From assembly GCF_018860545.1 (NCBI RefSeq), contig NZ_JAHKPN010000011.1, forward strand, positions 660,915 through 724,914: a DNA stretch of 64,000 nucleotides. Reading direction: 5' to 3'. This DNA is from Winogradskyella psychrotolerans (GTDB taxonomy: Bacteria; Bacteroidota; Bacteroidia; Flavobacteriales; Flavobacteriaceae). Within the stretch, counting starts at the first letter, position 1; the number at the start of each line of letters is the position of its first letter. The notes under the pieces were generated by a model. That model was not told the DNA's origin and made no database searches. It saw only the letters and a list, made by a program, of their open reading frames with translations. A program made the translations under genes and the position numbers. Shown in pieces: positions 32,845 to 41,797 of the stretch.

Positions 32845-32877
32845 AAGTGTCCAAAGTAATTTTGGGCACTTTTTTTA
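32845..32877 (+). terminator. Terminator downstream of LuxE-like gene
   Basis: AAGTGTCCAAA pairs with TTTGGGCACTT (one G-U) around 5 nt and a T run follows. It lies 150 bp after the LuxE-like stop. The intervening 32695-32844 holds no recognisable gene. Confidence 0.7.
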
Positions 32878-32880
32878 TAT

Positions 32881-32920
32881 AAAAAAAGACTTATTAGGTT
32901 TTATACACTTAATAAGTCTC
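32881..32920 (-). terminator. Terminator of tyrS
   Basis: GACTTATTA and TAATAAGTC form perfect 9-bp arms. On the minus strand a T run follows, so it ends the tyrS transcript. Confidence 0.75.
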
Positions 32921-32948
32921 AATTTATTTTAAATTTTATAACTACGAT

Positions 32949-34259
32949 TTACACCACTTCCAATATGAAGTTAGTTTTCTTTCCTCTACTTAGAATGATA
33001 TATTTATCGTGAATTAAATCTTCAGAAGATAAGATATAATCCTCTTTCACTTTTTCTTTATTTACTGCAATAGCATTTTCCTTTAAGGCACGTCTTGCAT
33101 CACCATTAGAGCTTAAGAAATTTGTTTTCGCTGCCAATGCACCAATCATATCGACACCTTCACTAAATTCAGTTTTAGAAATCTGAGCATGTTTTACACC
33201 TTCAAAAACATCTAAAAATAAAGATTCTGACAATTGTTTAATTTCATTTTTAAAATCTTTACTAAACAATATTTTAGAAGCTTTTATAGCATTATCATAG
33301 TCTTCTTGGCTGTGTACAAACACAGTAACTTCTTCAGCCAAACGTTTCTGTAATGCTCTAAACCCAGGGTTTTCATTATGCTCTGCTATTAAATTTTCAA
33401 TCGTTTCTTTATCTAAAAACGTAAAAATCTTAATGTATTTTTCAGCATCTACATCTGTCGTATTTAACCAAAATTGGTAAAATTTATATACACTTGTTTT
33501 ATCTGCATCCAACCAAACATTTCCACCTTCACTTTTACCAAATTTAGAACCGTCTGCTTTGGTAATTAAAGGACAAGTCATAGCATAAGCCTTTGCTTGG
33601 TCTTCACCATCATGCATACGTCTTACTAATTCTGTTCCTGTCGTAATATTTCCCCATTGGTCACTTCCTCCCATTTGTAATTTACACCCCATAGTTTTGT
33701 ATAAATGGTGAAAATCATACCCTTGAATTAGTTGGTAGGTAAACTCAGTAAAACTCATACCCACACTACCTTCATCACCGCTTAAGCGTTTCTTTACAGA
33801 ATCTTTAGCCATCATGTAATTAACAGTAATACGTTTACCGACGTCTCTCGCAAAATCAATAAAGCTAAAATCTTTCATCCAATCATAGTTGTTCACTAAA
33901 ACTGGAGCATTTTTTTCAGTTGAATTAAAATCTAAAAAGCGAGATAATACACCTTTAATTCCAGCGACATTATGCGCTAAAGCGACTTCATCTAAAAGGT
34001 TACGCTCATCACTTTTCCCAGAAGGATCACCAATCATACCAGTAGCACCACCTACTAAAGCTACAGGCTTATGACCCGCTTTTTCTAAATGAACTAGTAA
34101 AATTATGGGCACTAAACTACCAATGTGTAACGAATCTGAAGTAGGATCAAAACCAATATAGGCAGTGGTCATCTCTTTGTCTAGTTGCTCTTCTGTTCCG
34201 GGCATGATATCGTGTACCATTCCTCTCCAACGTAATTCTTCTACAAACTTGTTTGCCAT
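32949..34259 (-). CDS. tyrS: Tyrosine--tRNA ligase
   Basis: A 436-residue class I synthetase charging tRNA-Tyr. Tyrosine-specific features: [15 protein letters not shown] (HIGH-like HIG near 43), [12 protein letters not shown] for tyrosine binding, and KFGKSEGGN as the KMSKS-like motif. The C-terminal S4-like RNA-binding domain spans about 365-436. Length is normal for bacterial TyrRS. The promoter is one of the two clear Bacteroidota promoters in this window. It appears monocistronic between two terminators and the divergent epimerase gene. Confidence 0.97.
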   Translation of the reverse strand: MANKFVEELRWRGMVHDIMPGTEEQLDKEMTTAYIGFDPTSDSLHIGSLVPIILLVHLEKAGHKPVALVGGATGMIGDPSGKSDERNLLDEVALAHNVAGIKGVLSRFLDFNSTEKNAPVLVNNYDWMKDFSFIDFARDVGKRITVNYMMAKDSVKKRLSGDEGSVGMSFTEFTYQLIQGYDFHHLYKTMGCKLQMGGSDQWGNITTGTELVRRMHDGEDQAKAYAMTCPLITKADGSKFGKSEGGNVWLDADKTSVYKFYQFWLNTTDVDAEKYIKIFTFLDKETIENLIAEHNENPGFRALQKRLAEEVTVFVHSQEDYDNAIKASKILFSKDFKNEIKQLSESLFLDVFEGVKHAQISKTEFSEGVDMIGALAAKTNFLSSNGDARRALKENAIAVNKEKVKEDYILSSEDLIHDKYIILSRGKKTNFILEVV

Positions 34260-34286
34260 TATTTTTTAGTTTCAAATTGATTTGCG

Positions 34287-34315
34287 CAAAGATAGGTCTC
34301 CACCTTTAAAGACAA
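34287..34315 (-). promoter_or_regulatory. Promoter of tyrS
   Basis: TTG (34315-34313), an 18-bp spacer, then TATCTTTG (34294-34287) on the minus strand. This is the full Bacteroidota promoter, 27 bp before the ATG. Confidence 0.75.
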
Positions 34316-34409
34316 AAGACAATTTTAATTCAATTTAGCGATTCTAAAATTTATTAAATATGAAACTTATTTTATCGGATTTCTCATGTAAATTAAGGCT
34401 TAAAAAACT

Positions 34410-34417
34410 TAACTTTA
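34410..34417 (+). promoter_or_regulatory. Possible -7 box before epimerase gene
   Basis: TAACTTTA is close to TAnnTTTG and ends 5 nt before the ATG at 34423. It supports the internal start used here over the upstream ATG at 34360. Confidence 0.35.
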
Positions 34418-34422
34418 CCCCA

Positions 34423-35436
34423 ATGATTCTAGTTACAGGAGGTACAGGTTTAGTGGGTTCGCATTTACTTTTACAACTTTTAAAAGGTGATGAACCGATT
34501 CGTGCGATATACCGACGAGATAAAACGCTATCTCGTGTAAAAAACGTCTTCTCCTACTTTTCAGATGATGCTGACATACTTTTTAATAAAATTGAGTGGG
34601 TTGAAGCCGATGTGAATGACATCCCTAAACTTCAGGATGCTTTTAAAAACATCACACATGTTTATCACTGTGCTGCCTTCATTTCTTTTGAACCTGATAA
34701 ATATAGAGCCTTAAGACGGGTTAATATTGAGGGCACTGCCAATATTGTTAACTTATCTATAAGTCATCAGGTTAAAAAATTATGCTATGTAAGTACTATT
34801 GCTGCTATTGGACATCATAGTAATCCTAAAAAATTAATAGATGAACAAACCGAATGGAGTCCTGAAAACGATAACAGTATATACGCCATTACCAAGTACG
34901 GAGCTGAATTAGAAGTTTGGCGTGGCACGCAAGAAGGCTTAGATGCCGTGATTGTAAATCCAGGAATTATTTTAGGCGCTGGCTATTGGAATGATGGAGG
35001 GAGTGGCAGTTTTTTTCAACGAATTTATAACGGTGTGCCATATTATACTTCTGGTGTTACGGGTTATGTAGATGTTTGGGATGTCATCAATGTAATGGAA
35101 GAGCTAATGAAAAGTAGCGTTAAAAATGAAGGTTTTATTTTAGTCTCAGAAAATTTAAGCTTTAAATCCTTTTTTACAAAAACAGCATTAAATTTAGGAG
35201 TTAAACCTCCAAAAAAAGAAGCAAGCTCTTGGCTATTAGGAATTGGTTGGAGATTAGATTGGCTAAATCATAAGCTTTTTGGTAGCCGAAGACGTTTATC
35301 TAAACAAACAGCAAAATCTGCGGTAAGCAATACAAAATATGACGCTTCAAAAATAAAGAACAGTATCAATTTTGAATTCAAACCTATTGACACAAGTATA
35401 AAAGAAGTTAGTACGTTATTCCTTAAGAACCTTTAG
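34423..35436 (+). CDS. NAD-dependent epimerase/dehydratase family protein
   Basis: A 337-residue extended short-chain dehydrogenase. The NAD(P) loop is at the very start: MILVTGGTGLVGSHLL. It has the catalytic YxxxK (YAITKYGAE) and a CYVSTIAAIG segment with the catalytic Ser. I chose the ATG at 34423 because the Rossmann strand normally begins within a few residues of the start. An ATG at 34360 would add 21 residues of no known use. The group resembles dihydroflavonol reductase/hopanoid-type sugar or sterol dehydrogenases, but the substrate is unknown. The 3' end overlaps the convergent DUF4296 gene by 14 bp. Confidence 0.85.
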   Translation: MILVTGGTGLVGSHLLLQLLKGDEPIRAIYRRDKTLSRVKNVFSYFSDDADILFNKIEWVEADVNDIPKLQDAFKNITHVYHCAAFISFEPDKYRALRRVNIEGTANIVNLSISHQVKKLCYVSTIAAIGHHSNPKKLIDEQTEWSPENDNSIYAITKYGAELEVWRGTQEGLDAVIVNPGIILGAGYWNDGGSGSFFQRIYNGVPYYTSGVTGYVDVWDVINVMEELMKSSVKNEGFILVSENLSFKSFFTKTALNLGVKPPKKEASSWLLGIGWRLDWLNHKLFGSRRRLSKQTAKSAVSNTKYDASKIKNSINFEFKPIDTSIKEVSTLFLKNL

Positions 35437-35902
35437 GCTTTGATGTCTTTACATCTGCTGTATCTATTGCATTGGTCTTTACATTAGACTCTTTTGGCGT
35501 TCGTCGTTTTTTGGCAATTGAATCTCGACGTCTTTTTATAGAATCTGTTTCTAATTGTCTCACGTCTTCATAGCGTTCCTTTTCAAGTTCTAAACGCTCT
35601 TTTACATTGTCAACAATTTCTTTATACCCTTCGGTATCAAAAGCATAATACGAGTTGCTTTCAGCAAACCGAGCACTATCGACATTATGCTTTTTTAGAA
35701 TATAAAATTCTGGATCAAGATCATTTTTTTCCAAACTTGATCGATTCACTCCTTTGGCTGCATTCATTACATATAAGTCATACAGCAAATCAGTCATTTG
35801 CGCTTTTGATATAAGATTATCCGGTTTTTCAGGTCTTTTAACACCATTACAGGCCACAATCAAAATACCTAATACCACAATAATACTGAGTCGCTTTAAC
35901 AT
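35423..35902 (-). CDS. DUF4296 family lipoprotein
   Basis: A 159-residue lipoprotein: signal peptide with lipobox LIVAC (C18). The DUF4296 domain has the motifs KPDNLISKAQMTDLLYDLYVMNAAKG and FYILKKHNVDSARFAES near 25-90. It has a lysine/arginine-rich coiled C-terminus. This is a Bacteroidota-only family of unknown function, often encoded after dihydroorotase as here (1-bp gap). It is probably outer-membrane anchored. It is the last gene of the ppm-pyrC-DUF4296 operon. Confidence 0.88.
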   Translation of the reverse strand: MLKRLSIIVVLGILIVACNGVKRPEKPDNLISKAQMTDLLYDLYVMNAAKGVNRSSLEKNDLDPEFYILKKHNVDSARFAESNSYYAFDTEGYKEIVDNVKERLELEKERYEDVRQLETDSIKRRRDSIAKKRRTPKESNVKTNAIDTADVKTSKPKGS

Positions 35903-35903
35903 C

Positions 35904-37247
35904 TTATCTATTAAAAGTTAGTCGTTGTCCTGCTTTAACGTTTAAAACATTAAAATTGTTATACACCAATTGCCCATTTACAAACGTGTGTGTAATTCTA
36001 CTTTTAAAAGTATTGCCTTCAAAAGGAGACCAACCACATTTATAAAGGATATTACTTTTATTAACGGTCCATGGGCTTTGAGGATCTACAATTACTAAAT
36101 CGGCAAAATAACCTTCCTTTATATAACCGCGTTTTTCAACGTTGAATAATATAGCTGGATTATGACAGGCTTTCTCTACTATTTTTTCTACAGAAATTTT
36201 TCCTTGATGATGCGCTTCCATTAAAGCCATTAAGGCATGCTGCACTAATGGTCCACCTGAAGGAGCATTTGTATAGTTATTTGTTTTCTCTTCTAAAGTA
36301 TGTGGAGCATGATCTGTAGCAATAACATCAATTCTGTCATCCAATAAAGCCTTCCAAAGTTGGTCTCTATCTTTTGCTGTTTTTACAGCCGGATTCCATT
36401 TAATATGACTTCCTTTTTTAGCATAATCTTCATCTGAAAACCACAAGTGATGCACACAAACCTCAGCCGTAATCTTTTTATCTTTTAATGGAATTTTATT
36501 AGAAAACAAACTCGTTTCTTTTCCTGTTGATAAATGAAACACATGCAATCGCGCTCCTGTTTTCTTTGCTAATTCAATTGCTTTTGAAGACGATAAATAA
36601 CACGCCTCTTCGCTTCGGATTATAGGATGCATTTCCATTGGAATGTCATCACCGTATTCTGCTTTATATTTTGCTAAGTTGGCTTTAATGGTTGCTTCGT
36701 CTTCACAATGCACCGAAATCACCATATCTGTACTCGAAAATATTTTTTCAATCACCTTAGGATCATCAACCAGCATATTTCCTGTGGAAGACCCTAAAAA
36801 CAATTTTAAACCAGCCACGGTTTTAGGATCTACTTTAAGAATTTCATCCAAATTATCATTGGTACCACCAAACATAAAAGAATAATTAGCATAAGATGAA
36901 TTTGCAGCAATCTCAAATTTCTCTTCTAACTTTTCTACCGTTGTGGTTTGCGGATTGGTGTTTGGCATCTCTATAAACGAGGTAATACCACCAGCAATAG
37001 CCGCTTTAGATTCTGATTCTATATTGGCCTTATGCGTTAATCCTGGTTCTCTAAAATGTACTTGGTCGTCAATCATTCCGGGAAACACATAGTTTCCTTC
37101 AACATCAATAACCAACATATCTGCAGATTTAACACTTATAGATATATCAATCTCCTTTATAATATTATCTTCAATAAGAATATCGCCTTCAACAATCTTT
37201 CCTTCGTTGACAATTCTTGCGTTTTTTATGAGGGTATTTCGCTTCAT
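35904..37247 (-). CDS. pyrC: Dihydroorotase
   Basis: A 447-residue amidohydrolase for the third step of pyrimidine synthesis (carbamoyl-aspartate to dihydroorotate). The N-terminal metal motif reads [14 protein letters not shown], where most relatives have HxH; the first His is Gln here. Other ligands look normal: [15 protein letters not shown] and the catalytic Asp in [15 protein letters not shown] is the usual substrate loop. From memory the Gln is common in Bacteroidota dihydroorotases. The gene lies between ppm (7-bp gap) and DUF4296 in an operon. Confidence 0.93.
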   Translation of the reverse strand: MKRNTLIKNARIVNEGKIVEGDILIEDNIIKEIDISISVKSADMLVIDVEGNYVFPGMIDDQVHFREPGLTHKANIESESKAAIAGGITSFIEMPNTNPQTTTVEKLEEKFEIAANSSYANYSFMFGGTNDNLDEILKVDPKTVAGLKLFLGSSTGNMLVDDPKVIEKIFSSTDMVISVHCEDEATIKANLAKYKAEYGDDIPMEMHPIIRSEEACYLSSSKAIELAKKTGARLHVFHLSTGKETSLFSNKIPLKDKKITAEVCVHHLWFSDEDYAKKGSHIKWNPAVKTAKDRDQLWKALLDDRIDVIATDHAPHTLEEKTNNYTNAPSGGPLVQHALMALMEAHHQGKISVEKIVEKACHNPAILFNVEKRGYIKEGYFADLVIVDPQSPWTVNKSNILYKCGWSPFEGNTFKSRITHTFVNGQLVYNNFNVLNVKAGQRLTFNR

Positions 37248-37254
37248 GTATCTT

Positions 37255-37974
37255 TTACTTCGTAAATAAGCTTTTAATTTTTAAACTAATAACTCCAAAA
37301 ATAGCTTCGGTAATAATACCTCCGCTCATCTTAGATTTACCTTTGGTTCTATCCTTAAAAATAACTGGTATTTCTACAATTTTAAAACCTTTTTTATAGG
37401 CTTTGAATTTCATTTCGATTTGAAAAGCATAGCCTACAAATTTAATTTTATTTAAGTTAATAGCTTCTAAAACTTCCTTTTTATAGCAAATAAAACCTGC
37501 CGTAGAGTCTTTAACCGTCATCCCAGTGATTAGCCTCACGTAACGCGAAGCTCCATAAGATAACAGAATTCGAGACAATGGCCAATTTACCACTGTAATT
37601 CCTTTAACGTATCGCGAACCTACAGCAATGTCTGCACCAGCAACGCAAGCGTTATATAACCTTGTTAAATCAGTAGGATTGTGTGAAAAATCAGCATCCA
37701 TTTCAAAAATGTACTGATATGACCTTTTTAATGCCCATTCAAATCCGGCAATGTAGGCTGTACCCAAACCGCTCTTTTCTGTACGTTCCAAAAGAAATAA
37801 TTGGTCCTTAAATTGGTGTTGCAAATTTTTAACGGTCTCAGCTGTTCCATCTGGTGAATTATCATCCACGATAAGCACATGAAAATCCTTTTGCTGTTCA
37901 AACACAGCTTTGATGATTGATTCTACATTTTCAATCTCATTATAGGTAGGGATTATGACAATTGCGTCAGACAT
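37255..37974 (-). CDS. Polyprenol-phosphate mannosyltransferase-like GT2
   Basis: A 239-residue family 2 glycosyltransferase of the dolichol-phosphate mannose synthase type. It has [11 protein letters not shown] near the start, [11 protein letters not shown] for the nucleotide, the DxD-like MDADFSHNP, and the family VGSRYVKG and DSTAGFICY. It lacks the C-terminal membrane segments of eukaryotic enzymes. It likely transfers a sugar from a nucleotide donor to a polyprenyl phosphate on the inner membrane, for glycoprotein or surface glycan synthesis. It is the first gene of the operon with pyrC. Confidence 0.9.
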   Translation of the reverse strand: MSDAIVIIPTYNEIENVESIIKAVFEQQKDFHVLIVDDNSPDGTAETVKNLQHQFKDQLFLLERTEKSGLGTAYIAGFEWALKRSYQYIFEMDADFSHNPTDLTRLYNACVAGADIAVGSRYVKGITVVNWPLSRILLSYGASRYVRLITGMTVKDSTAGFICYKKEVLEAINLNKIKFVGYAFQIEMKFKAYKKGFKIVEIPVIFKDRTKGKSKMSGGIITEAIFGVISLKIKSLFTK

Positions 37975-38120
37975 TAACTCACTTTTAAATACGCTTTTGA
38001 GCGACTTTTATATTTTGAACAAAAATAAAGTTTTTAGCGGATTAAATACGAGAATTAACTTTTTTGATAGATATGAATAGTACTTATAATAGTCAGCTCA
38101 ATTTTTTATAATTTAGCGGC

Positions 38121-38771
38121 ATGCGAAATTATATAACACACGAGTGGTTTACCATTTTTACAATCATTGGATTGTTTACCATCGTGATTGCAAAATATTT
38201 AAATACGCTGCGTTTTAATGATTTCTTGTATGTTATTGGGAATTCTAAATATCTTAAAATATATGCTAAGGATCAAAAATTCATAGATCAATTTGATAGT
38301 TTTCTATTTGTAAACCTCTCGCTATCCTTAAGCATCTTTATTTATTTTACGTATAACGCTTTTGTAACACCTATTAGTTTTGAACTTATTACGTTCTTAA
38401 AATTGATGTTTGCCGTCTCTACAATAATAATTATAAAAACACTATTGGAGCGCTTAATAGGAAGCCTTTTTGAGATGGATAGCCTCATAGATGACTACTT
38501 ATTTCAAAAAACAACCTTCAAGAATTTTTCTGGACTTATATTTTTAATAGCGAATTTGTTCCTGCTATATACCGATATAAGAATGAATATTGTAATAATC
38601 ACCGCGTTATGTATTGTTTGTCTTATAAACGTGATTGGATTTCTATCTTCATTTAAAACACATCAAAAATTAATAAATCCAAATTTTTTCTATTTTTTAT
38701 TGTATCTTTGCGCTCTCGAAATCGGGCCTTATATACTTTTATTTAAGGTAATTAGGGAGTATAACGTTTAA
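38121..38771 (+). CDS. DUF4271 family membrane protein
   Basis: A 216-residue inner-membrane protein with about six hydrophobic segments and no signal peptide. It matches DUF4271, a Bacteroidota-restricted family of unknown function that usually lies directly in front of the uroporphyrinogen-III synthase gene, as here (17-bp gap). Features include a conserved-looking YIGNSKYLKIYAKDQ-like stretch at about 37-52 and the LLERLIGSLF segment. Its neighbour suggests a link with heme synthesis or a shared promoter only. Confidence 0.85.
   Translation: MRNYITHEWFTIFTIIGLFTIVIAKYLNTLRFNDFLYVIGNSKYLKIYAKDQKFIDQFDSFLFVNLSLSLSIFIYFTYNAFVTPISFELITFLKLMFAVSTIIIIKTLLERLIGSLFEMDSLIDDYLFQKTTFKNFSGLIFLIANLFLLYTDIRMNIVIITALCIVCLINVIGFLSSFKTHQKLINPNFFYFLLYLCALEIGPYILLFKVIREYNV
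38703..38710 (+). promoter_or_regulatory. Possible internal -7 box for hemD
   Basis: TATCTTTG, followed by CGC as in the rpsP promoter of this window, lies inside the 3' end of the DUF4271 gene, 78 bp before the hemD start. It could give a separate hemD transcript. No TTG is seen at 18 bp. Confidence 0.35.
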
Positions 38772-38788
38772 AAACACTCAGTTTACGT

Positions 38789-39538
38789 ATGAAAGTGAAA
38801 ACAATTTTAGTATCACAACCAGAGCCTAAAATAGAAAATTCCCCATACTTTGATTTGCAGGAAAAGCAAAAAGTAAAAGTGGACTTTAGACCCTTTATTC
38901 ACGTTGAAGGAGTATCTTCTAAGGATGTGAGACAACAAAAAGTGGATCTTACGAAATTTACAGCCATCATACTTACAAGTAGAAACTCAGTCGATCATTT
39001 CTTTAGAGTTGCAGATGAAATGCGCTTTAAAGTACCAGATTCTATGAAGTATTTCTGCCAGTCTGAAGCTGTTGCTTATTATTTACAGAAGTACGTGGTT
39101 TATAGAAAACGTAAAATTTACGTTGGTAAACGTACGTTTGAAGATCTAATGCCATTGATTAAAAAATATAAAGACGAATCGTTTTTATTACCAACAACCG
39201 ACAAAGTTAAACCTATTATACCTGAGTTATTAGATAACTTAGGTGTTAATTGGAAACAAGCTACATTTTATAAAACAGTCATCAGTGATTTATCTGATTT
39301 ATCAAATGTCACATATGATATCCTAGTATTCTTTAGCCCATCTGGTATAGAATCTTTATTTCATAATTTCCCAGATTTCAAGCAAAACGAAACACGTATT
39401 GCTGTATTTGGAAACACCACTGTAAAAGCGGTAAAAGAAAAAGGATTGCGTGTAGATATTTCTGCACCAACACCTGAAACTCCATCTATGACTATGGCAT
39501 TACAGAAGTATATTGATGCTGTAAATAAAGGAAAATAA
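38789..39538 (+). CDS. hemD: Uroporphyrinogen-III synthase
   Basis: A 249-residue cytoplasmic enzyme that closes hydroxymethylbilane to uroporphyrinogen III in heme synthesis. It has the loose HemD pattern: a ILTSRNSVDHFF strand-loop near 59-70, a second-domain segment LVFFSPSGIESLF near 178-190, and a C-terminal AVFGNTTVKAVKEKGLRVDISAPTPETPSM. HemD is poorly conserved, so the call rests on the SRNSV, SPSGIES and PTPETPSM blocks and on the DUF4271 neighbour. Length is normal. Confidence 0.88.
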   Translation: MKVKTILVSQPEPKIENSPYFDLQEKQKVKVDFRPFIHVEGVSSKDVRQQKVDLTKFTAIILTSRNSVDHFFRVADEMRFKVPDSMKYFCQSEAVAYYLQKYVVYRKRKIYVGKRTFEDLMPLIKKYKDESFLLPTTDKVKPIIPELLDNLGVNWKQATFYKTVISDLSDLSNVTYDILVFFSPSGIESLFHNFPDFKQNETRIAVFGNTTVKAVKEKGLRVDISAPTPETPSMTMALQKYIDAVNKGK

Positions 39539-39558
39539 TAAAAGACATATTACTTTAT

Positions 39559-39593
39559 AAAAAAAGCGATTCTAAATTTAGAATCGCTTTTTT
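39559..39593. terminator. Bidirectional terminator between hemD and pckA
   Basis: AAAAAAGCGATTCTAAA is followed by its complement TTTAGAATCGCTTTTTT: a perfect 17-bp palindrome with A and T tracts. It serves both convergent genes. Confidence 0.9.
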
Positions 39594-39616
39594 AATTTAT
39601 AAGAATTAGTATCTAT

Positions 39617-41233
39617 CTAAAACGCGTAACGTTGTGGACCACCACGTCTCACTTCTTCAGACGCATAAGATTCAAACTTTTTAAAGTTCGCTCTAAAGGC
39701 ATTCGATAATTTAAAGGCCATTTTATAATAAGCTTCATCATTATTCCAAGTCGTTCTTGGACTCAATACTTCTGTTGGTACACCAGGACATGTTCTTGGT
39801 TGTGCGACTCCAAATACCGAGTGAATATGATAATCCTCGTATGTATAATCCTTTAAATCCCCATTTAACGCGGCATTAATCATAGCACGTGTGTATTTTA
39901 ATTTCATACGTGTACCAACTCCATAAGGGCCACCTGTCCAACCTGTATTGACCAACCACACATTAACGTTAGCCTCTTTCATTTTTTTGCTTAACATCTT
40001 AGCATATTCTGTTGGATGTAACGGCATAAATGGCGCACCAAAACAAGCTGAAAAACTTGGTACTGGTTCCACAACTCCTGCTTCTGTTCCAGCCACTTTA
40101 GCCGTATACCCAGAAATAAAATGATACGCAGCCTGACTTGGTGTTAATTTAGAAATCGGAGGTAACACTCCAAAGGCATCTGCAGTTAAGAAAAATATAT
40201 TCTTAGGATTTTCACCAACAGAAGGTTTTCTAATATTATCAATATGATAAATTGGGTAACTTACTCTCGTATTTTGTGTAATAGACGTATCGGCAAAATC
40301 AACATTGCCATCAGCATCTAAAATAACATTTTCTAAAATTGCTCCCTTTCTAATAGCACCAAAAATCTCTGGTTCTTGTTCCTGAGACAAATTAATGACC
40401 TTAGCATAGCAACCTCCTTCAAAATTAAAAACGGTATTTTCTTTAGTCCATCCGTGTTCATCATCACCAATTAAACTACGATTCGGGTCTGTAGAAAGTG
40501 TTGTTTTGCCTGTTCCAGATAACCCAAAGAAAATAGCAGTATCGTCATTCTTACCAACATTAGCACTACAGTGCATTGGTAGCGTATTTTTAAACACCGG
40601 AAGAATAAAGTTTAAAGCAGAGAAGATCCCTTTTTTAATTTCACCAGTATAACCAGTTCCTCCGATTAATGCAATCTTACGAGTAAAGTCTAAAATAGCA
40701 AAGTTGTGTTGGCGTGTTTCATCTGCTTTTGGATCTGCCATAAAACCCGGAGCGTTTACAACCGTCCATTCTGGTGAAAAACTCTCTAATTCCTCTTCCG
40801 TTGGACGTAAAAACATGTTATATGCAAACATATTACTCCAAGGGTACTCATTAATGACTCTAATATTTAATTTGTAATCTTCGTCTGCACAGGCGTAACT
40901 ATCTCGGACATAAATTTCTTTTTCAGATAAGTAATTAACTACTTTATCATAAAGCTTCTGAAACTTATCACTATCGAAAGCAATGTTGATATCTCCCCAC
41001 CAAATTTTGTCTTTGGTAATATCATCTTTCACAATAAATCTATCCAATGGAGATCGACCTGTAAACTCACCTGTATTAACAGCTAAAGCTCCCGAAGAGG
41101 ATTCAACTCCTTGCCCTGTAGAGATGGTTTTAGCATGAAGTTCATCTGAAGATAATTGATAATTTACTTTTGCGTTTTTGATTCCATATTGATCTAACGA
41201 AATCGTTTTCGTAAATTGGGTATGGTTTGCCAT
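39617..41233 (-). CDS. pckA: Phosphoenolpyruvate carboxykinase (ATP)
   Basis: A 538-residue ATP-type PEPCK that converts oxaloacetate and ATP to PEP and CO2, the first step of gluconeogenesis. The P-loop FGLSGTGKTTLS is near 234-245. The family has the NTGEFTGRSPLDRF oxaloacetate loop, GDDEHGW metal site and a C-terminal NTGWTGGPYGVGTRM adenine/ribose loop. All are intact and length is standard. It is monocistronic with its own -7 box (41257-41264). A second, unrelated PEPCK candidate lies at 16143-19592. Confidence 0.97.
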   Translation of the reverse strand: MANHTQFTKTISLDQYGIKNAKVNYQLSSDELHAKTISTGQGVESSSGALAVNTGEFTGRSPLDRFIVKDDITKDKIWWGDINIAFDSDKFQKLYDKVVNYLSEKEIYVRDSYACADEDYKLNIRVINEYPWSNMFAYNMFLRPTEEELESFSPEWTVVNAPGFMADPKADETRQHNFAILDFTRKIALIGGTGYTGEIKKGIFSALNFILPVFKNTLPMHCSANVGKNDDTAIFFGLSGTGKTTLSTDPNRSLIGDDEHGWTKENTVFNFEGGCYAKVINLSQEQEPEIFGAIRKGAILENVILDADGNVDFADTSITQNTRVSYPIYHIDNIRKPSVGENPKNIFFLTADAFGVLPPISKLTPSQAAYHFISGYTAKVAGTEAGVVEPVPSFSACFGAPFMPLHPTEYAKMLSKKMKEANVNVWLVNTGWTGGPYGVGTRMKLKYTRAMINAALNGDLKDYTYEDYHIHSVFGVAQPRTCPGVPTEVLSPRTTWNNDEAYYKMAFKLSNAFRANFKKFESYASEEVRRGGPQRYAF

Positions 41234-41256
41234 AATTTATGTATTATTTAGTGCTG

Positions 41257-41264
41257 CAAAATTA
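41257..41264 (-). promoter_or_regulatory. -7 box of pckA
   Basis: TAATTTTG on the minus strand matches TAnnTTTG and lies 23 bp before the pckA ATG. A TTG at the normal distance is not seen. Confidence 0.5.
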
Positions 41265-41298
41265 AAATTTTATTTTGAAAAAGCATGGTAGATTGGTA

Positions 41299-41688
41299 TT
41301 AATCCTCTTGTTTTCTTATAATACCAATTAACATTACAACCCAAGCAATAATTAAAAGTAAGCCTCCAATTGGAGTAATCATAGCTATAGTCTTAAAGTC
41401 AAAGCTAGAAAGGGTATTTGTAGCTAACCCATAAATAGATCCTGAAAAGAAAATAAGACCTAAAAGCACTACATAAAAAATCGTTTTTTTCATTTTTAAA
41501 CTCACAAATGATGTGCCGCCTAGGATGAGAAGCAAAAACGCGTGGTAGAGTTGATAACGCACACCGGTCTCAAAGGATTTAATAGCGTTAGAATCAACTA
41601 ATTTCTCTAAACCATGTGCCGCAAAAGCTCCTAAAATAATCCCTAAAATTCCTACTACTGCTCCAGTTACTAATAGCTTCTTGTTCAT
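41299..41688 (-). CDS. DUF423 family membrane protein
   Basis: This small membrane protein has 129 residues and four membrane segments. The family signature GIILGAFAAHGLEKLVD near 20-35 and FETGVRYQLYHAFLLLILG near 39-57 place it in DUF423 (YgdD-like). Function is unknown. It is co-directional with pckA at a 65-bp distance but has the pckA promoter in between, so it is probably a separate unit. Confidence 0.9.
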   Translation of the reverse strand: MNKKLLVTGAVVGILGIILGAFAAHGLEKLVDSNAIKSFETGVRYQLYHAFLLLILGGTSFVSLKMKKTIFYVVLLGLIFFSGSIYGLATNTLSSFDFKTIAMITPIGGLLLIIAWVVMLIGIIRKQED

Positions 41689-41797
41689 AATTAAAACGTT
41701 AATTCGGTTTTTAATGCATCATGTATTTATTACATTCGTGCGAAGAATATATATAAGTATTTTCAACTCAACACAAAATTAGTTATATAAACTCATT

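Noticed and set aside
34360..34422. Longer start of the epimerase gene
   Set aside because: The NAD-binding strand normally starts at the N-terminus, and a -7-like box lies just before the internal ATG at 34423.
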